Source: Luteimonas endophytica (GTDB taxonomy: Bacteria; Pseudomonadota; Gammaproteobacteria; Xanthomonadales; Xanthomonadaceae). From it: a DNA stretch of 64,000 nt. Under the pieces are notes generated by a model that saw only the letters and a list, made by a program, of their open reading frames with translations, was not told the DNA's origin and did no database searches. The DNA lies in contig NZ_JARXRM010000028.1 of assembly GCF_029887875.1 (NCBI RefSeq), forward strand, positions 1 through 64,000, read 5' to 3'. Of this stretch, positions 55,123 to 64,000 are shown one piece after another (within the stretch, counting starts at the first letter, position 1; every line of letters starts with the position of its first letter). The position numbers and the translations under genes were made by a program.

Positions 55123-56172
55123 CTATAGCGGCCGTGCGGTGCCCGGCTGTAGCGCGCCCCCCCGCGGCGCCGTCCATGCCCCGGGGGCGGGCGGATCCCG
55201 GTCCGTCAGGCGCTCCAGCAGCGCGCACAGGCTGCGCAGGTCCTGGGCGTTGTGGGCGCCGACGCGGCGCAGCTTGGCGGCGCTGCCGCCGCGCAGATAG
55301 CCCAGCCACGCCGCGGGCGCCTCGGCGCCCGGCAGGTCGTCCTCGCGCACCACGCCGAGCAGTTCGCGCTCGGCGGTCGCCAGCCGGCAGTTCGGCCACA
55401 CGCCCCGGTAGCGGCGCCGCATCGGGTGCAGCAGGTCGATGTGGCCGCAGCCGGGCAGCGGGTCGGGCTGGCGGGCGAGCCGGAAACGGGTGCTGAGCAG
55501 CGGTCGGTCGTAGCTCTTGCCGTTGTAGCTGAGCAATACCGTGTCCGGACCGAGCCAGCCGGCGAAGATGCGCAACATCTCGGCTTCGGCGGCCAGCGTG
55601 GCGATGCACAGCTGGCGCAGGCGCAGTCCGCCGTCGCGGAAGTCGGCGGCGCCGATCATGAAGGCGCGGGTGCCGGTCCCGCCGGCAAGCCCGGTGGTCT
55701 CGGTGTCGAATGCGAGCAGGTGCTCGCGCGCCACTTCGCCCTGGCCGATGCCGTACAGCGACAGCGGCCCGTGCGCCTCCCACGGCGCCCAGGTCTCGAC
55801 GTAGCGCAGGCCGGGGGCGATCTCCTCGCCGTTCAGGGCGCGGTCGGCCGCCGGTGCCGGGCGCGGCGCCGGCCGCGGCTGCAGATCGAGCAGGCGACGC
55901 AGCCTGGCGATCGCGGCATCGCGCGCGCCTCCGGCTGCGTCGCCGAGTTCCGCATCCACCGCGCCCGGATCGCGCGCAGCGGCATTCGCAGCCGCCCGGC
56001 AATCGGGCAGGCGGTCGACGACCGCGACCCCGGTCGGGGCCGCCGGAACCGGCGGCTCGCTGCGCGCGGCACCCCTCCCGTCCGGCGCCACGGGTCGAGC
56101 GCGGGCCGCGGATTCTCCCGCGGCACCCGCCTCACGCCGCAGCCCGGCCAGGCGCCTTGCCAGCTGGGTCAT
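55123..56172 (-). CDS. MrfB-like 3'-5' exonuclease (RNase H fold)
   Basis: The 349-residue protein has an RNase_H_2 (YprB) exonuclease domain at about residues 150-330. The DEDD metal site is visible as LLAFDTETTGLAGG (D156, E158), LLSYNGKSYDRPLLSTRF (Asp), and VGAHNAQDLRSL (Asp). The first 110 residues are Ala/Pro/Arg-rich and probably disordered. Its ATG overlaps the stop of the upstream helicase gene (ATGA), so the two are translated together. In Bacillus subtilis the same pair, MrfA-MrfB, repairs mitomycin C lesions; this function is inferred by gene pairing and motifs. Confidence 0.88.
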   Translation of the reverse strand: MTQLARRLAGLRREAGAAGESAARARPVAPDGRGAARSEPPVPAAPTGVAVVDRLPDCRAAANAAARDPGAVDAELGDAAGGARDAAIARLRRLLDLQPRPAPRPAPAADRALNGEEIAPGLRYVETWAPWEAHGPLSLYGIGQGEVAREHLLAFDTETTGLAGGTGTRAFMIGAADFRDGGLRLRQLCIATLAAEAEMLRIFAGWLGPDTVLLSYNGKSYDRPLLSTRFRLARQPDPLPGCGHIDLLHPMRRRYRGVWPNCRLATAERELLGVVREDDLPGAEAPAAWLGYLRGGSAAKLRRVGAHNAQDLRSLCALLERLTDRDPPAPGAWTAPRGGALQPGTARPL

Positions 56173-58580
56173 GCCGCCTTGCCCAGCAGTTCGAGCACGC
56201 GCAGCGCATGCCGCTTCGGCGCCTCCTCGGCCTCCTCCTGCGCGGCCAGCACCGGCCCCACGCAGGCGGGACAGCCGCCGCTGCAGGCGCAGCCGCGGAC
56301 CAGCTCCGTGGCGCGCGCGTGCAGTTCGGCGCGGCGCTCGTACAGCGGCAGCGACAGGCCCACCCCGCCGGGATAGTTGTCGTAGAGGTACAGGGTCGGC
56401 GTGAACCCGCGTACCTGCTCCGGCGCTCCGGCCTCGCCACCGGCATTGCGCCAGCTGCCGCGCCCGGCCGCGTCGCTGCTGGCGAACCAGGCGCCGTCGC
56501 CGCTGCCGACCGCCTTCTGCAGGTCGCGACTCTCGGCCATCACCAGCAGTTGCGCCATCAGATGCAGCGCATGCGCGGCGCCCAGGAATCCGTCGAGGGC
56601 GTGCTGGCGGCTGTCGAACGCGGCATCCAGCACGCGCTGCGGCAGCTGCCACCAGGCTGCGGTGGTGTGCAGCTCCTGGTCGGGCAGCGCGACCGGGCCG
56701 TAGCCGATGTTCTCGTGGCTATGGAAACGGATCTTCTTGTACCCGGACACGCGCCGCACCACGTGCACCTCGCCGTGGCTGGCGTCGCCCTCGCCCGCTG
56801 CCGCCGTCTCGGCCTGGTCCAGCACCTTCAGCCGGGTGTAGTCGATCGCGTCGGTGTAGTAGTCGACGTGGGTGCGGCGCACGTAGGCCTTGCGGCCCTC
56901 CCAGTCCAGGCGCTCGACCTGGAACGGCTCGGACTGGATCATGTGGATCGCGCCCTCGTAGAGGGTCAGCGCGGCGGCGGAGTAGTCGACCTCGGCGAGG
57001 ATGGTCTGGCGGCCGTCGGTCCGATCCACCACCACGAAGTTGCCGTCGGCCACCGAGCGCAGGTTGACCGCCTGCGCCGGATAGCTGTCGGCGATCCACT
57101 CCCAGCGCCCGCCTTCGCGGTGCAGCACGCCGCTCTCGGCCAACACCTCCAGCCAGGGGCCGGGTTCGACCGGGCCGAACGCGTCGCCGTCGACGAACGG
57201 CAGCTCGAACGCGGCGCAGCGGATGTGGTCCATCAGGATCAGCGGCTGGTCCGGCTCGATCCGCGCGTGCTCGGGGTTGGCTGCGGCGAAGAATTCGGGA
57301 TGGCGCACGATGTACTGGTCCATCGGCTGCGAGCTGGCCACCAGCACCCCGAGCGAGGGTTTGCGGCGGCGGCCGGCGCGGCCGAAGCGCTGCCAGGTGG
57401 CGGAGACGCTGCCGGGGTACCCGTTGAGCACCACCACGTCGAGGCTGCCGATGTCGACGCCGAGCTCCAGCGCCGAAGTGCTGACGATGCCGTCGATCTC
57501 GCCGGCGCGCATCGCCCGCTCCACCTCGCGGCGCTCGGTGGGCAGGTAGCCGCCGCGGTAGGCGCGGATCCGCCGCGGCTTGCGCGGGTCGTGGTCGAAG
57601 ACCTCCTTCAGATACTTGGTCAGCACCTCCACCATCAGCCGGCTCTGGCAGAACACCAGGGTCTTCAGCCCCGCCTTGATCGCGATGCGGGCGATCCGGT
57701 TGGCCTGAGAGCGTGCCGAGGCGCGGATGCCCAGGTCCGGGTTCACCACCGGCGGGTTCCACAGCAGGATGTGCCGGTCGCCATGGGGTGCGCCGCTCTC
57801 GGTCACCGCGTCCACCGGCACCTCCACCAGCGCCCGGGCGTGCGCGGCGGCGTTGCCGATGGTCGCCGAGCAGAGGATGAACTGCGGCGTCACCCCGTAG
57901 AACGCGCACACCCGCTTCAGCCGCCTGACCACGTTGGCGACGTGCGAACCGAACACGCCGCGGTAGGTATGCACTTCGTCGATCACCACGTAGCGCAGGT
58001 TCTCGAAGAACTGCGCCCACTTGGTGTGGTGCGGCAGGATCGCCTGGTGCAGCATGTCCGGGTTGCTGACCACGATGTCGCCGTTGAGGCGGATCGCCTG
58101 GCGCGCATCGCCCGGAGTATCGCCGTCGAAGGTGGCCGCGCGCAGACCGAGTTCTCCGGCGCGATTGAACTCGAGCAGTTCGGCCACCTGGTCCTGGGCC
58201 AGCGCCTTGGTCGGGAAAAGGTACAGCGCCTTGCTGCCGGCCTCGAGCGCCGCGGCCACCACCGGCAGGGTGTAGCACAGCGACTTGCCCGAAGCCGTCG
58301 GCGTGGCGACGACGATGCTGCGCCCGGCCCGGCAGGCCTCCCAGGCCTGCGCCTGATGGCTGTACAGGCGCTCCAGCCCGCGCGCGCGCAGCGCCGCGCA
58401 CAGGCGTGGCGGCAGGTCGCCGGGAAACGGCGCGAAGCGCCCTTCCCGGCCCGGCACCAGGAGGCTGCCGGTGATGCGTTCGCCATAGCGCTGCGCCAGG
58501 CGTTCGGCCAGTGCGGTGCCGTCGCCGGCACTGCCGGCAGGGGCGATGGGATGGTCGGCGGAGCGGAGGATCGCGTTCAA
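56169..58580 (-). CDS. MrfA-like DEAD/DEAH helicase with DUF1998 domain
   Basis: The protein has about 803 residues. Helicase motifs: Q-like SHQAQAWEACR, Walker A VATPTASGKSLCY (residues 91-103), DEVH (201-204), SATIGNAAAH, then domain-2 motifs IDGIVSTSALELGVDIG and WQRFGRAGRR. A C-terminal DUF1998 domain carries a four-Cys zinc site (C764, C766, C770, C773; GCACSGGCPACVG). This is the YprA/MrfA architecture, a 3'-5' DNA helicase in mitomycin repair. The start is TTG 58580, since no ATG or GTG fits before the domain; a longer frame is not supported. It forms an operon with the exonuclease gene. Confidence 0.9.
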   Translation of the reverse strand: MNAILRSADHPIAPAGSAGDGTALAERLAQRYGERITGSLLVPGREGRFAPFPGDLPPRLCAALRARGLERLYSHQAQAWEACRAGRSIVVATPTASGKSLCYTLPVVAAALEAGSKALYLFPTKALAQDQVAELLEFNRAGELGLRAATFDGDTPGDARQAIRLNGDIVVSNPDMLHQAILPHHTKWAQFFENLRYVVIDEVHTYRGVFGSHVANVVRRLKRVCAFYGVTPQFILCSATIGNAAAHARALVEVPVDAVTESGAPHGDRHILLWNPPVVNPDLGIRASARSQANRIARIAIKAGLKTLVFCQSRLMVEVLTKYLKEVFDHDPRKPRRIRAYRGGYLPTERREVERAMRAGEIDGIVSTSALELGVDIGSLDVVVLNGYPGSVSATWQRFGRAGRRRKPSLGVLVASSQPMDQYIVRHPEFFAAANPEHARIEPDQPLILMDHIRCAAFELPFVDGDAFGPVEPGPWLEVLAESGVLHREGGRWEWIADSYPAQAVNLRSVADGNFVVVDRTDGRQTILAEVDYSAAALTLYEGAIHMIQSEPFQVERLDWEGRKAYVRRTHVDYYTDAIDYTRLKVLDQAETAAAGEGDASHGEVHVVRRVSGYKKIRFHSHENIGYGPVALPDQELHTTAAWWQLPQRVLDAAFDSRQHALDGFLGAAHALHLMAQLLVMAESRDLQKAVGSGDGAWFASSDAAGRGSWRNAGGEAGAPEQVRGFTPTLYLYDNYPGGVGLSLPLYERRAELHARATELVRGCACSGGCPACVGPVLAAQEEAEEAPKRHALRVLELLGKAA

Positions 58581-58688
58581 GGGCGGCCCGGTGGCGGCAG
58601 GGGACGCCGTTGTAGGGCGGCCGCGTCTCACCCGATGAGTCTGCGATGTCGCTGAGCCGTGGTCGGCACCGGCGGCAGGCATGAAGAA

Positions 58689-58710
58689 GGGCGCACCTCG
58701 CGGCGCGCCC
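58689..58710 (-). terminator. Weak terminator-like hairpin after the DUF892 gene
   Basis: GGGCGC (58689-58694) pairs with GCGCCC (58705-58710) around a 10-base loop; on the minus strand TTCTTC follows. The stem is short and the T-run broken, so termination here is only possible. Confidence 0.35.
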
Positions 58711-58732
58711 CTCGGGTCCCACGGGGTCGCGA

Positions 58733-59233
58733 TCAGGCGGCTTGACGGGCGGCGCGCCGGTTGCCGCCGCTCTCGGCCAGCATGGTCAGCTTCTCGTCGG
58801 TGGCCTTCTCCTCGTCCAGGGTTTCCTGCAGCAGCGGAATGGCGTCCTTGTAGCCGAGCTGCTTGGCCAGGGCGCAAAGGGTGCCGTAGGAGGCGATTTC
58901 GTAGTGCTCGACCTTCTGCGCGCCGCCGATCAGCGCGGCATCGCGCAGCGGGCCGGCCTCGACCTCCTCGATCACTTCCTTGCCCTCCTCGATCAGTCCC
59001 TCCATGGCGGCACACTTGATGCGCTTGAGCTTGATGCCCAACAGCTCGACCACCTGGTCGATGCGCTCGATCTGGCCGTTGGTCTCCTCGAGGTGGGTCT
59101 CGAAGGCGGCCTTCAGCTCGGGGGCGTCGGCCGCCTTGGCGAGGCGCGGCAGCGCCTTGGTCAGCTGCTTCTCGGCGCTGTGGATGTCGGAGAGCTCGTG
59201 GATGAACAGTTCTTCGATGGTCTTGACGGACAT
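58733..59233 (-). CDS. Ferritin-like DUF892 (YciF-type) protein
   Basis: The 166-residue all-helical protein has the DUF892 four-helix bundle: TIEELFIHELSDIHSAEKQL, LKAAFETHLEETNGQIERI, and GGAQKVEHYEIASYGTLCAL with candidate di-iron ligands Glu and His. YciF-type proteins are induced by general and osmotic stress and are related to rubrerythrin; their enzymatic role is unsettled. The promoter should lie in the gap before it. A weak hairpin follows. Confidence 0.93.
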   Translation of the reverse strand: MSVKTIEELFIHELSDIHSAEKQLTKALPRLAKAADAPELKAAFETHLEETNGQIERIDQVVELLGIKLKRIKCAAMEGLIEEGKEVIEEVEAGPLRDAALIGGAQKVEHYEIASYGTLCALAKQLGYKDAIPLLQETLDEEKATDEKLTMLAESGGNRRAARQAA

Positions 59234-59313
59234 CGGGGGAATCTCCTGCTTGGTCGTCCAGGGGGTGGGTGGTGCCGGCGGAAAACTACGGCCGGGCAGG
59301 CGAAGCCGTGGTG

Positions 59314-59363
59314 AAAAAAAACCGGGGCGGCCTTCACCGGATCGGAGCGAATCCGGTGCCGCC
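59314..59363 (-). terminator. Rho-independent terminator of the small membrane-protein gene
   Basis: On the minus strand, an inner stem CACCGGAT/ATCCGGTG (59351-59358 with 59335-59342) sits inside a GGCGG/CCGCC stem (59359-59363 with 59326-59330), and after a short spacer eight T follow (59321-59314). It begins 12 bases past the stop at 59375. Confidence 0.85.
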
Positions 59364-59374
59364 GCGGCGCCCGC

Positions 59375-59629
59375 TCAGCGCTTCTTCCTGGCCACCACCA
59401 CCTGCCCGACCACTGCGGTCGCCAGGATCGCCGCGTTGGTGACGATGAACACCCAGTTGTCGAGCATCCAGCTGTAGACGACGAACCCGGTCGATGCGGC
59501 CATCTGCCCGGCGAACAGCCACTTCGAGACGCCGCGGGCGTCGGGGTCCTTCGACTGGGTATGGATCTGCCGGGCCAGCGTGAGCAGCAGGATCGCCGAA
59601 GCGATCCAGCCGACGACGTCAGGCGACAT
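59375..59629 (-). CDS. SemiSWEET/PQ-loop-like small membrane protein
   Basis: The 84-residue product has three predicted helices (about residues 4-20, 37-58 and 60-80) with DVVGWIASAILLLTLARQI, VSKWLFAGQMAASTGFVVYS and FIVTNAAILATAVVGQVVV. The size, helix count, and the N-terminal W-x-A-S and Asn-containing third helix resemble SemiSWEET half-transporters for sugars, which work as dimers. The PQ motif itself is not present, so the function is open. It follows the isochorismatase-like gene by 15 bp and ends at a terminator. Confidence 0.75.
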   Translation of the reverse strand: MSPDVVGWIASAILLLTLARQIHTQSKDPDARGVSKWLFAGQMAASTGFVVYSWMLDNWVFIVTNAAILATAVVGQVVVARKKR

Positions 59630-59644
59630 CGCGCGGCGCCCCGT

Positions 59645-60184
59645 TCATGCGGTCAACCCCGCCGACGCGCCGGTGCCGATCCGCGCGGCGGCGAGCACCT
59701 GAAGCGCCGCGTGCTTGCGCGCCTCGGAGACCGATTCGGTGCAGTCGCCGGGGACGTGGCAGTCGAGCTCGCGGATGTGGGCGTCCAGGGCAGTGGCGAG
59801 CACACAGGACTCGGCGGCGATCCCGGTCACGATGACCCGCTTCGCACCCAGGTGCTGCAGCAGCAGTTCCAGCGGGGTCTGGAAGAATCCCGAGTTGCGC
59901 GGCTTGAGCACGAAGCGGTCGTCTTCTTCCGGCGCGAGCCGGTTCGCCAGTTCCGCGCCGGGGGTTTCCTGCACCCGCGCCAGCAGTTCCCGGAAATTGG
60001 ACTGCCAGAGGCCGAAGTTGTCGTTGACGTAGACGCAACTGCCGCCCGCCGACTTGATCCGGCGCTTGAGCCGCGCCAGCCGCGGCGCCATCCGCAGGGC
60101 GCGGGCGCGCAGCTTTCCGGCGGCCGGAAAATCGAACGGATTGATCACGTCGAGGATCAGCAGGGAAACGTCGCGGTTGGGCAT
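59645..60184 (-). CDS. Isochorismatase-like cysteine hydrolase
   Basis: The 179-residue protein has the isochorismatase-type fold with a Cys-Asp-Lys triad: LLILDVINPFDF (Asp), FVLKPRNSGFFQTPLE (Lys), and VTGIAAESCVLATALDA (Cys). This family includes nicotinamidases, N-carbamoylsarcosine amidases and other amide hydrolases. The metal site of nicotinamidases (D-x-H-x-H) is not evident, so nicotinamide is unlikely as substrate. It probably forms an operon with the small membrane protein gene 15 bp on. Confidence 0.88.
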   Translation of the reverse strand: MPNRDVSLLILDVINPFDFPAAGKLRARALRMAPRLARLKRRIKSAGGSCVYVNDNFGLWQSNFRELLARVQETPGAELANRLAPEEDDRFVLKPRNSGFFQTPLELLLQHLGAKRVIVTGIAAESCVLATALDAHIRELDCHVPGDCTESVSEARKHAALQVLAAARIGTGASAGLTA

Positions 60185-60283
60185 GGCGTTTGGCGTGCCG
60201 GTAGCTCGGGCGGGGCAGGATCATTGCCGTATGCGCGCACAGGCGATGTGCAGACACCGAGCCCGGCGCCGGCGGCGCGCATT

Positions 60284-60454
60284 TCAGTCGCGCGGGTGGC
60301 CCTGTCCGGGCGGTTCCTGCCCGCGCCGTCCAGCGTCGCGGTCGTCCCGGCCGGGATGCTCCGGCGGCTGGCGCGACGGATCGCCCGGATTGCGGTCGGG
60401 ATGGTTGAGATCGGACGGGTCGGTGGGCGGCGTTTCCTGGACTTGCATGGTCAT
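60284..60454 (-). CDS. Small proline-rich hydrophilic protein
   Basis: This 56-residue frame begins ATG-ACC-ATG after GAGGA and encodes MTMQVQETPPTDPSDLNHPD followed by more Pro, Asp, Arg and Gly, ending QGHPRD. There are no hydrophobic stretches, so it is soluble and probably disordered. It lies 99 bp upstream of the hydrolase gene on the same strand. Similar short Pro-rich proteins occur in xanthomonads, but I cannot name a family. Confidence 0.5.
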   Translation of the reverse strand: MTMQVQETPPTDPSDLNHPDRNPGDPSRQPPEHPGRDDRDAGRRGQEPPGQGHPRD

Positions 60455-60591
60455 GCATCCTCGGGGCTTCGACGGTGCGCAGAGGCTATGCAGGTCAAGG
60501 ACGGTGCAACGTGAAAAGCCGCGGCGTGCACGCGGGGCGGGGCTGAACCGTTCATGCGCCGGCGCGCCGACGCTCTCTGCCTACCGCTGCT

Positions 60592-61398
60592 TCAGCCTTC
60601 CGCCCGGGCGAACATCCGGTTGAGCGCGTCGTAGCCGGGGCCCCGGTCCGGCGCCGGCCGGGGATCGCCGGCCAGAAAGCGCCGCGCGGCCTCGCTCGCG
60701 GCCGCATAGCCCTGGAAGAACAACGCCGGTCCGGTGCTGATGCGTCGCACCCCGGCCGCGCGCAGGGCGTCCAGCGGGGGCAGCCCGGGGCCGGCCATCA
60801 GATTGAGCGGCAGCGGTACCGCCGCCACGATCGCGGCGATGCCGTCCAGAGCGTCGAGGCCCGGCACGAACCCGCCATCGGCGCCGGCCTCCCGATAGTC
60901 GTTCAGACGCTCGATGGCCGTCATCGCCGCCTGTCCGCCGCCGGCGAGCCCTCGCAGGTAGACGTCGGTGCGCGCGTTGACGAACAGCGGCGCCGCTTCG
61001 GGCAAGGCGCGGACGGCGCGGATCTTGGCCACCAGCAGCGCCGGCTCGCCGGCCCCGTCCTCGAGGTTGATGCCGGCCGCACCCGCGCCGGCGACCTCGG
61101 CCGCCAGTGCCGCCACTTCGGCGGGATCGGCGCTGTAGCCGTCCTCCAGGTCGACGCTCAGCGGGACCTGCACCGCGCGCACGATCTCGCGCAGGCGGTT
61201 GAGCAGCACGTCGCGTGGCAGCGCACCGCCGTCGGCGTATCCGCACGACCAGGCGAGCGCGGCGCTGCTGGTCGCCAGGGCGGCCGCCCCGGCCTGCTGC
61301 CATAGCCGCGCGCTGGCCGCGTCCCAGGCGTTGGGCAGCAGCAGCGGCGACGGCCCGCGATGGAGGTCGCGAAAGGTGGCGTCGTCGGGACGTTGCAT
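60592..61398 (-). CDS. Isocitrate lyase/PEP mutase superfamily enzyme
   Basis: The 268-residue TIM-barrel protein has the PEP mutase-type core: LLLPNAWDAASARLWQQAG, VPLSVDLEDGYSADP (metal-binding D-x-E-D-G in place of D-x-E), GAAGINLEDGAG, and LFVNARTDVYLRG. The family cleaves or rearranges C-C or C-P bonds of 2-oxo acids. The K-K-C-G-H motif of isocitrate and methylisocitrate lyases is absent, which fits the PEP-mutase-like branch (PF13714) of unknown substrate. ATG 61398 is the only in-frame start near the domain. Confidence 0.88.
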   Translation of the reverse strand: MQRPDDATFRDLHRGPSPLLLPNAWDAASARLWQQAGAAALATSSAALAWSCGYADGGALPRDVLLNRLREIVRAVQVPLSVDLEDGYSADPAEVAALAAEVAGAGAAGINLEDGAGEPALLVAKIRAVRALPEAAPLFVNARTDVYLRGLAGGGQAAMTAIERLNDYREAGADGGFVPGLDALDGIAAIVAAVPLPLNLMAGPGLPPLDALRAAGVRRISTGPALFFQGYAAASEAARRFLAGDPRPAPDRGPGYDALNRMFARAEG

Positions 61399-61592
61399 CG
61401 TGGGACTCCGCTGGGAAGGGCCGCCATTGTGGCGCCGCGGCGTTTGGGTGCTCGCCGTTTTCGGACATGATCGGCCCGGCACGCATCGCGGAGTTCGCAG
61501 GCGCGCGCCCGGAGGCGCAACGTGGCGGGGCACCACCGCGCCCGCACCCGGGCGGGCAGACGCGCCCCGACGCGCCACCCGCCGGAAACGCG

Positions 61593-61616
61593 AAGGCCCC
61601 GCCGGAGCGGGGCCTT
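61593..61616 (-). terminator. Hairpin after gapA
   Basis: AAGGCCCCGC (61593-61602) and GCGGGGCCTT (61607-61616) form a 10-bp stem with a 4-base loop, 25 bp past the gapA stop. It lacks a long T-run on the minus strand but is a likely transcript end. Confidence 0.65.
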
Positions 61617-61640
61617 GCGGTATGCGCCCGGAAGCGGCGG

Positions 61641-62705
<1,065 letters not shown>

Positions 62706-62742
62706 GGCGCCGCCGCCTCCCCCCCGCGCGGGCGCCGCCGCC

Positions 62743-62756
62743 TTGATTGCGATCAA
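62743..62756 (+). promoter_or_regulatory. Perfect FNR/Anr box upstream of ompW
   Basis: TTGAT-TGCG-ATCAA matches the FNR consensus TTGAT-N4-ATCAA exactly. It ends 55 bp before the ompW ATG, which would suit a class II activator site with transcription starting near 62791. In E. coli ompW is activated by FNR at low oxygen. It also lies about 40 bp upstream of the gapA -10 and could affect that gene. Confidence 0.8.
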
Positions 62757-62811
62757 GGCGTACCGCCGCGGCGGGCGGGACACTGCCGCCATTCCCGATC
62801 GAGGCACGACC

Positions 62812-63435
62812 ATGACCCGCAAGACCATCCCCGCCTTCCTCGCCGCGGCGCTTGCCGCCGCGGCCCTGCCCGCCGCCGCGCAATCGGCAGGCGACTGGAC
62901 CCTCGCCCTCGGCGCGCACCAGGTCGCCCCCAAGTCGGACAACGGCGCGCTCGCCGGCGCCACCCTGCCCCTGGACATCGGCAACGACGTGCGCCCGACC
63001 TTCGCGGTCGAGTATTTCCTGCGCGAAGGCCTCGGCCTGGAGGTGCTGGCGGCGCTGCCGTTCCAGCACGACATCTCGATCGACGGGCTGGGCCGCGTCG
63101 GCAGCACCCGGCACCTGCCGCCCACGGCGAGCCTGCAGTACCACTTCAACCGCACCGGCCGGGTCTCGCCGCTGCTCGGCGTGGGCGTCAACTACACCAG
63201 GTTCTTCAGCGAGGACACCAGCGGCGCGCTGGCCGGCACCGACCTTTCGCTGGACGATTCCTGGGGCCTGGCCGCCCATGCCGGCCTCGACTTGCGCATC
63301 GGCGAGCGCGGCTCGCTGCGCATCGACGCGCGCTGGATCGACATCGATGCCGACGCGACGGTCGACGGCGCCGACCTGGGCACCGCGCAGATCGACCCGC
63401 TGGTCTATGGCGCCGCCTGGGTGATGCGCTTCTGA
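62812..63435 (+). CDS. ompW: OmpW-family outer-membrane protein
   Basis: The 207-residue protein has a signal peptide (about residues 1-23, ending PAAAQ) and an eight-strand OmpW barrel: WTLALGAHQVAPKSDNG, TFAVEYFLREGLGLEVLAALPF in parts, PTASLQYHF, GVGVNYTRFF, and a terminal Phe (AAWVMRF). OmpW forms a small channel for hydrophobic molecules. ATG 62812 follows GAGG; a start further up (62743) would overlap the FNR box. Oxygen-dependent control is likely from that box. Confidence 0.94.
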   Translation: MTRKTIPAFLAAALAAAALPAAAQSAGDWTLALGAHQVAPKSDNGALAGATLPLDIGNDVRPTFAVEYFLREGLGLEVLAALPFQHDISIDGLGRVGSTRHLPPTASLQYHFNRTGRVSPLLGVGVNYTRFFSEDTSGALAGTDLSLDDSWGLAAHAGLDLRIGERGSLRIDARWIDIDADATVDGADLGTAQIDPLVYGAAWVMRF

Positions 63436-63487
63436 AGCGGCCCACGGGACAGGGGGACGGAGCGGGCCATGCCGGTAGAATGCCGGA

Positions 63488-64000
63488 ATGGCCCGCTCCT
63501 TTTCCGTCCTGCTGCCGCTGCTGTTCCTCGCGATGGCGCTGGCCGCGGCGCCCGCGCAGGCCTGGGGGCCGCGCGGCCATCGCCTGGTCGCCGAGCTGGC
63601 CGCCGGCGCGCTGTCTCCCGAGGTTCGTGCCGAGGTCGACGCGCTGCTGCGCAACGAACCGGATCCGACCCTGCCGGGCATCGCGACCTGGGCCGACGAG
63701 CTGCGCGCGAAAGACCCCGACCTGGGCCGCGCGAGCGCTCCGTGGCACTACGTCAACCTCGCCGAATCCGGCTGCAGCTACGTGGCATCGCGCGACTGTC
63801 CCGACGGCGACTGCGTGGTCGAGGCGATCCGCTCGCAGGCCGGCATCCTCGCCGACCGGGCCCGGCCCGCACACCAGCGCCTGCAGGCGCTGAAATTCGT
63901 GGTCCACTTCGTCGGCGACGTGCACCAGCCGATGCACGCCGGCTACGCGCGCGACAAGGGCGGCAACACGGTGCAGCTCAGCATCCCCGACGGCAGCCGC
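63488..64000 (+). CDS. S1/P1-type nuclease, 3' end beyond the window
   Basis: The first 171 residues are in the window. A signal peptide ends at AQA, so the mature chain starts W26-G-P-R-G-H31; in S1/P1 nucleases the N-terminal Trp and His6 bind zinc. Further ligands appear in IATWADEL (Asp), APWHYVN (His) and VVHFVGDVHQPMH (His, Asp, His). The enzyme would be a periplasmic or secreted zinc nuclease acting on single-stranded DNA or RNA. The frame is open at position 64000. Confidence 0.92.
   Translation, partial: MARSFSVLLPLLFLAMALAAAPAQAWGPRGHRLVAELAAGALSPEVRAEVDALLRNEPDPTLPGIATWADELRAKDPDLGRASAPWHYVNLAESGCSYVASRDCPDGDCVVEAIRSQAGILADRARPAHQRLQALKFVVHFVGDVHQPMHAGYARDKGGNTVQLSIPDGSR

Overview
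The window is GC-rich, densely coded chromosomal DNA that looks like a member of the Lysobacteraceae (Xanthomonadaceae; Lysobacter, Luteimonas or Stenotrophomonas-like). Pointers are the thiS-thiG-trmB-SLC13 transporter order, a GTP-type PEP carboxykinase, an 820-residue FadE-type acyl-CoA dehydrogenase, an Ala-rich TonB receptor and EstA-like autotransporter, and GTAG-type REP hairpins like the SMAG repeats of Stenotrophomonas. The placement is inferred from gene content and order only.

Layout. Positions 1-1034: one complete IS481-family element and its target duplication. 1.3-8.7 kb: a TonB-dependent receptor facing an operon with two TPR-linked non-haem iron hydroxylases and two small exported proteins. 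8.9-18.2 kb: central and lipid metabolism (pckG, TetR-fadE, an NTP-transporter-like permease, a GMC oxidoreductase, a chromate-transporter remnant), then tRNA-Gly(CCC). 18.7-26.6 kb: esterase autotransporter, thiS, thiG, trmB, an SLC13-type permease, hutU. 26.7-40.6 kb: accessory and small housekeeping genes (AAA ATPase, GFA, RibD_C, MATE, two Lrp regulators, RidA, MFS exporter, alkyladenine glycosylase, prephenate dehydrogenase, MOSC). 40.6-48.5 kb: htpG, a second SLC13 permease, an amino-acid permease, a diguanylate cyclase and a GNAT enzyme. 48.7-51.8 kb: a two-gene lanthipeptide locus (lanA-lanM). 52-55 kb: hsp20, a hybrid histidine kinase and an EAL phosphodiesterase. 55.1-58.6 kb: a MrfB/MrfA-like DNA-repair pair. 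58.7-64 kb: ferritin-like DUF892 protein, small membrane protein, isochorismatase-like hydrolase, PEP-mutase-like enzyme, gapA, ompW, and the start of an S1/P1 nuclease gene.

The most notable item is the lanA-lanM pair. A 66-residue Cys-rich precursor with a mersacidin-like leader sits 16 nt upstream of a complete class II lanthionine synthetase, in a Gram-negative background. No dedicated transporter, leader peptidase or immunity gene is visible nearby. Several regulatory sites can be read directly: two heat-shock (sigma-32) type promoters (htpG, hsp20), a perfect FNR/Anr box upstream of ompW, a sigma-70 promoter whose -10 lies inside a palindrome between tetR and fadE, and rho-independent terminators after the TonB receptor and the small membrane protein. 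Three genes for c-di-GMP turnover or two-component signalling flank the lanthipeptide locus.
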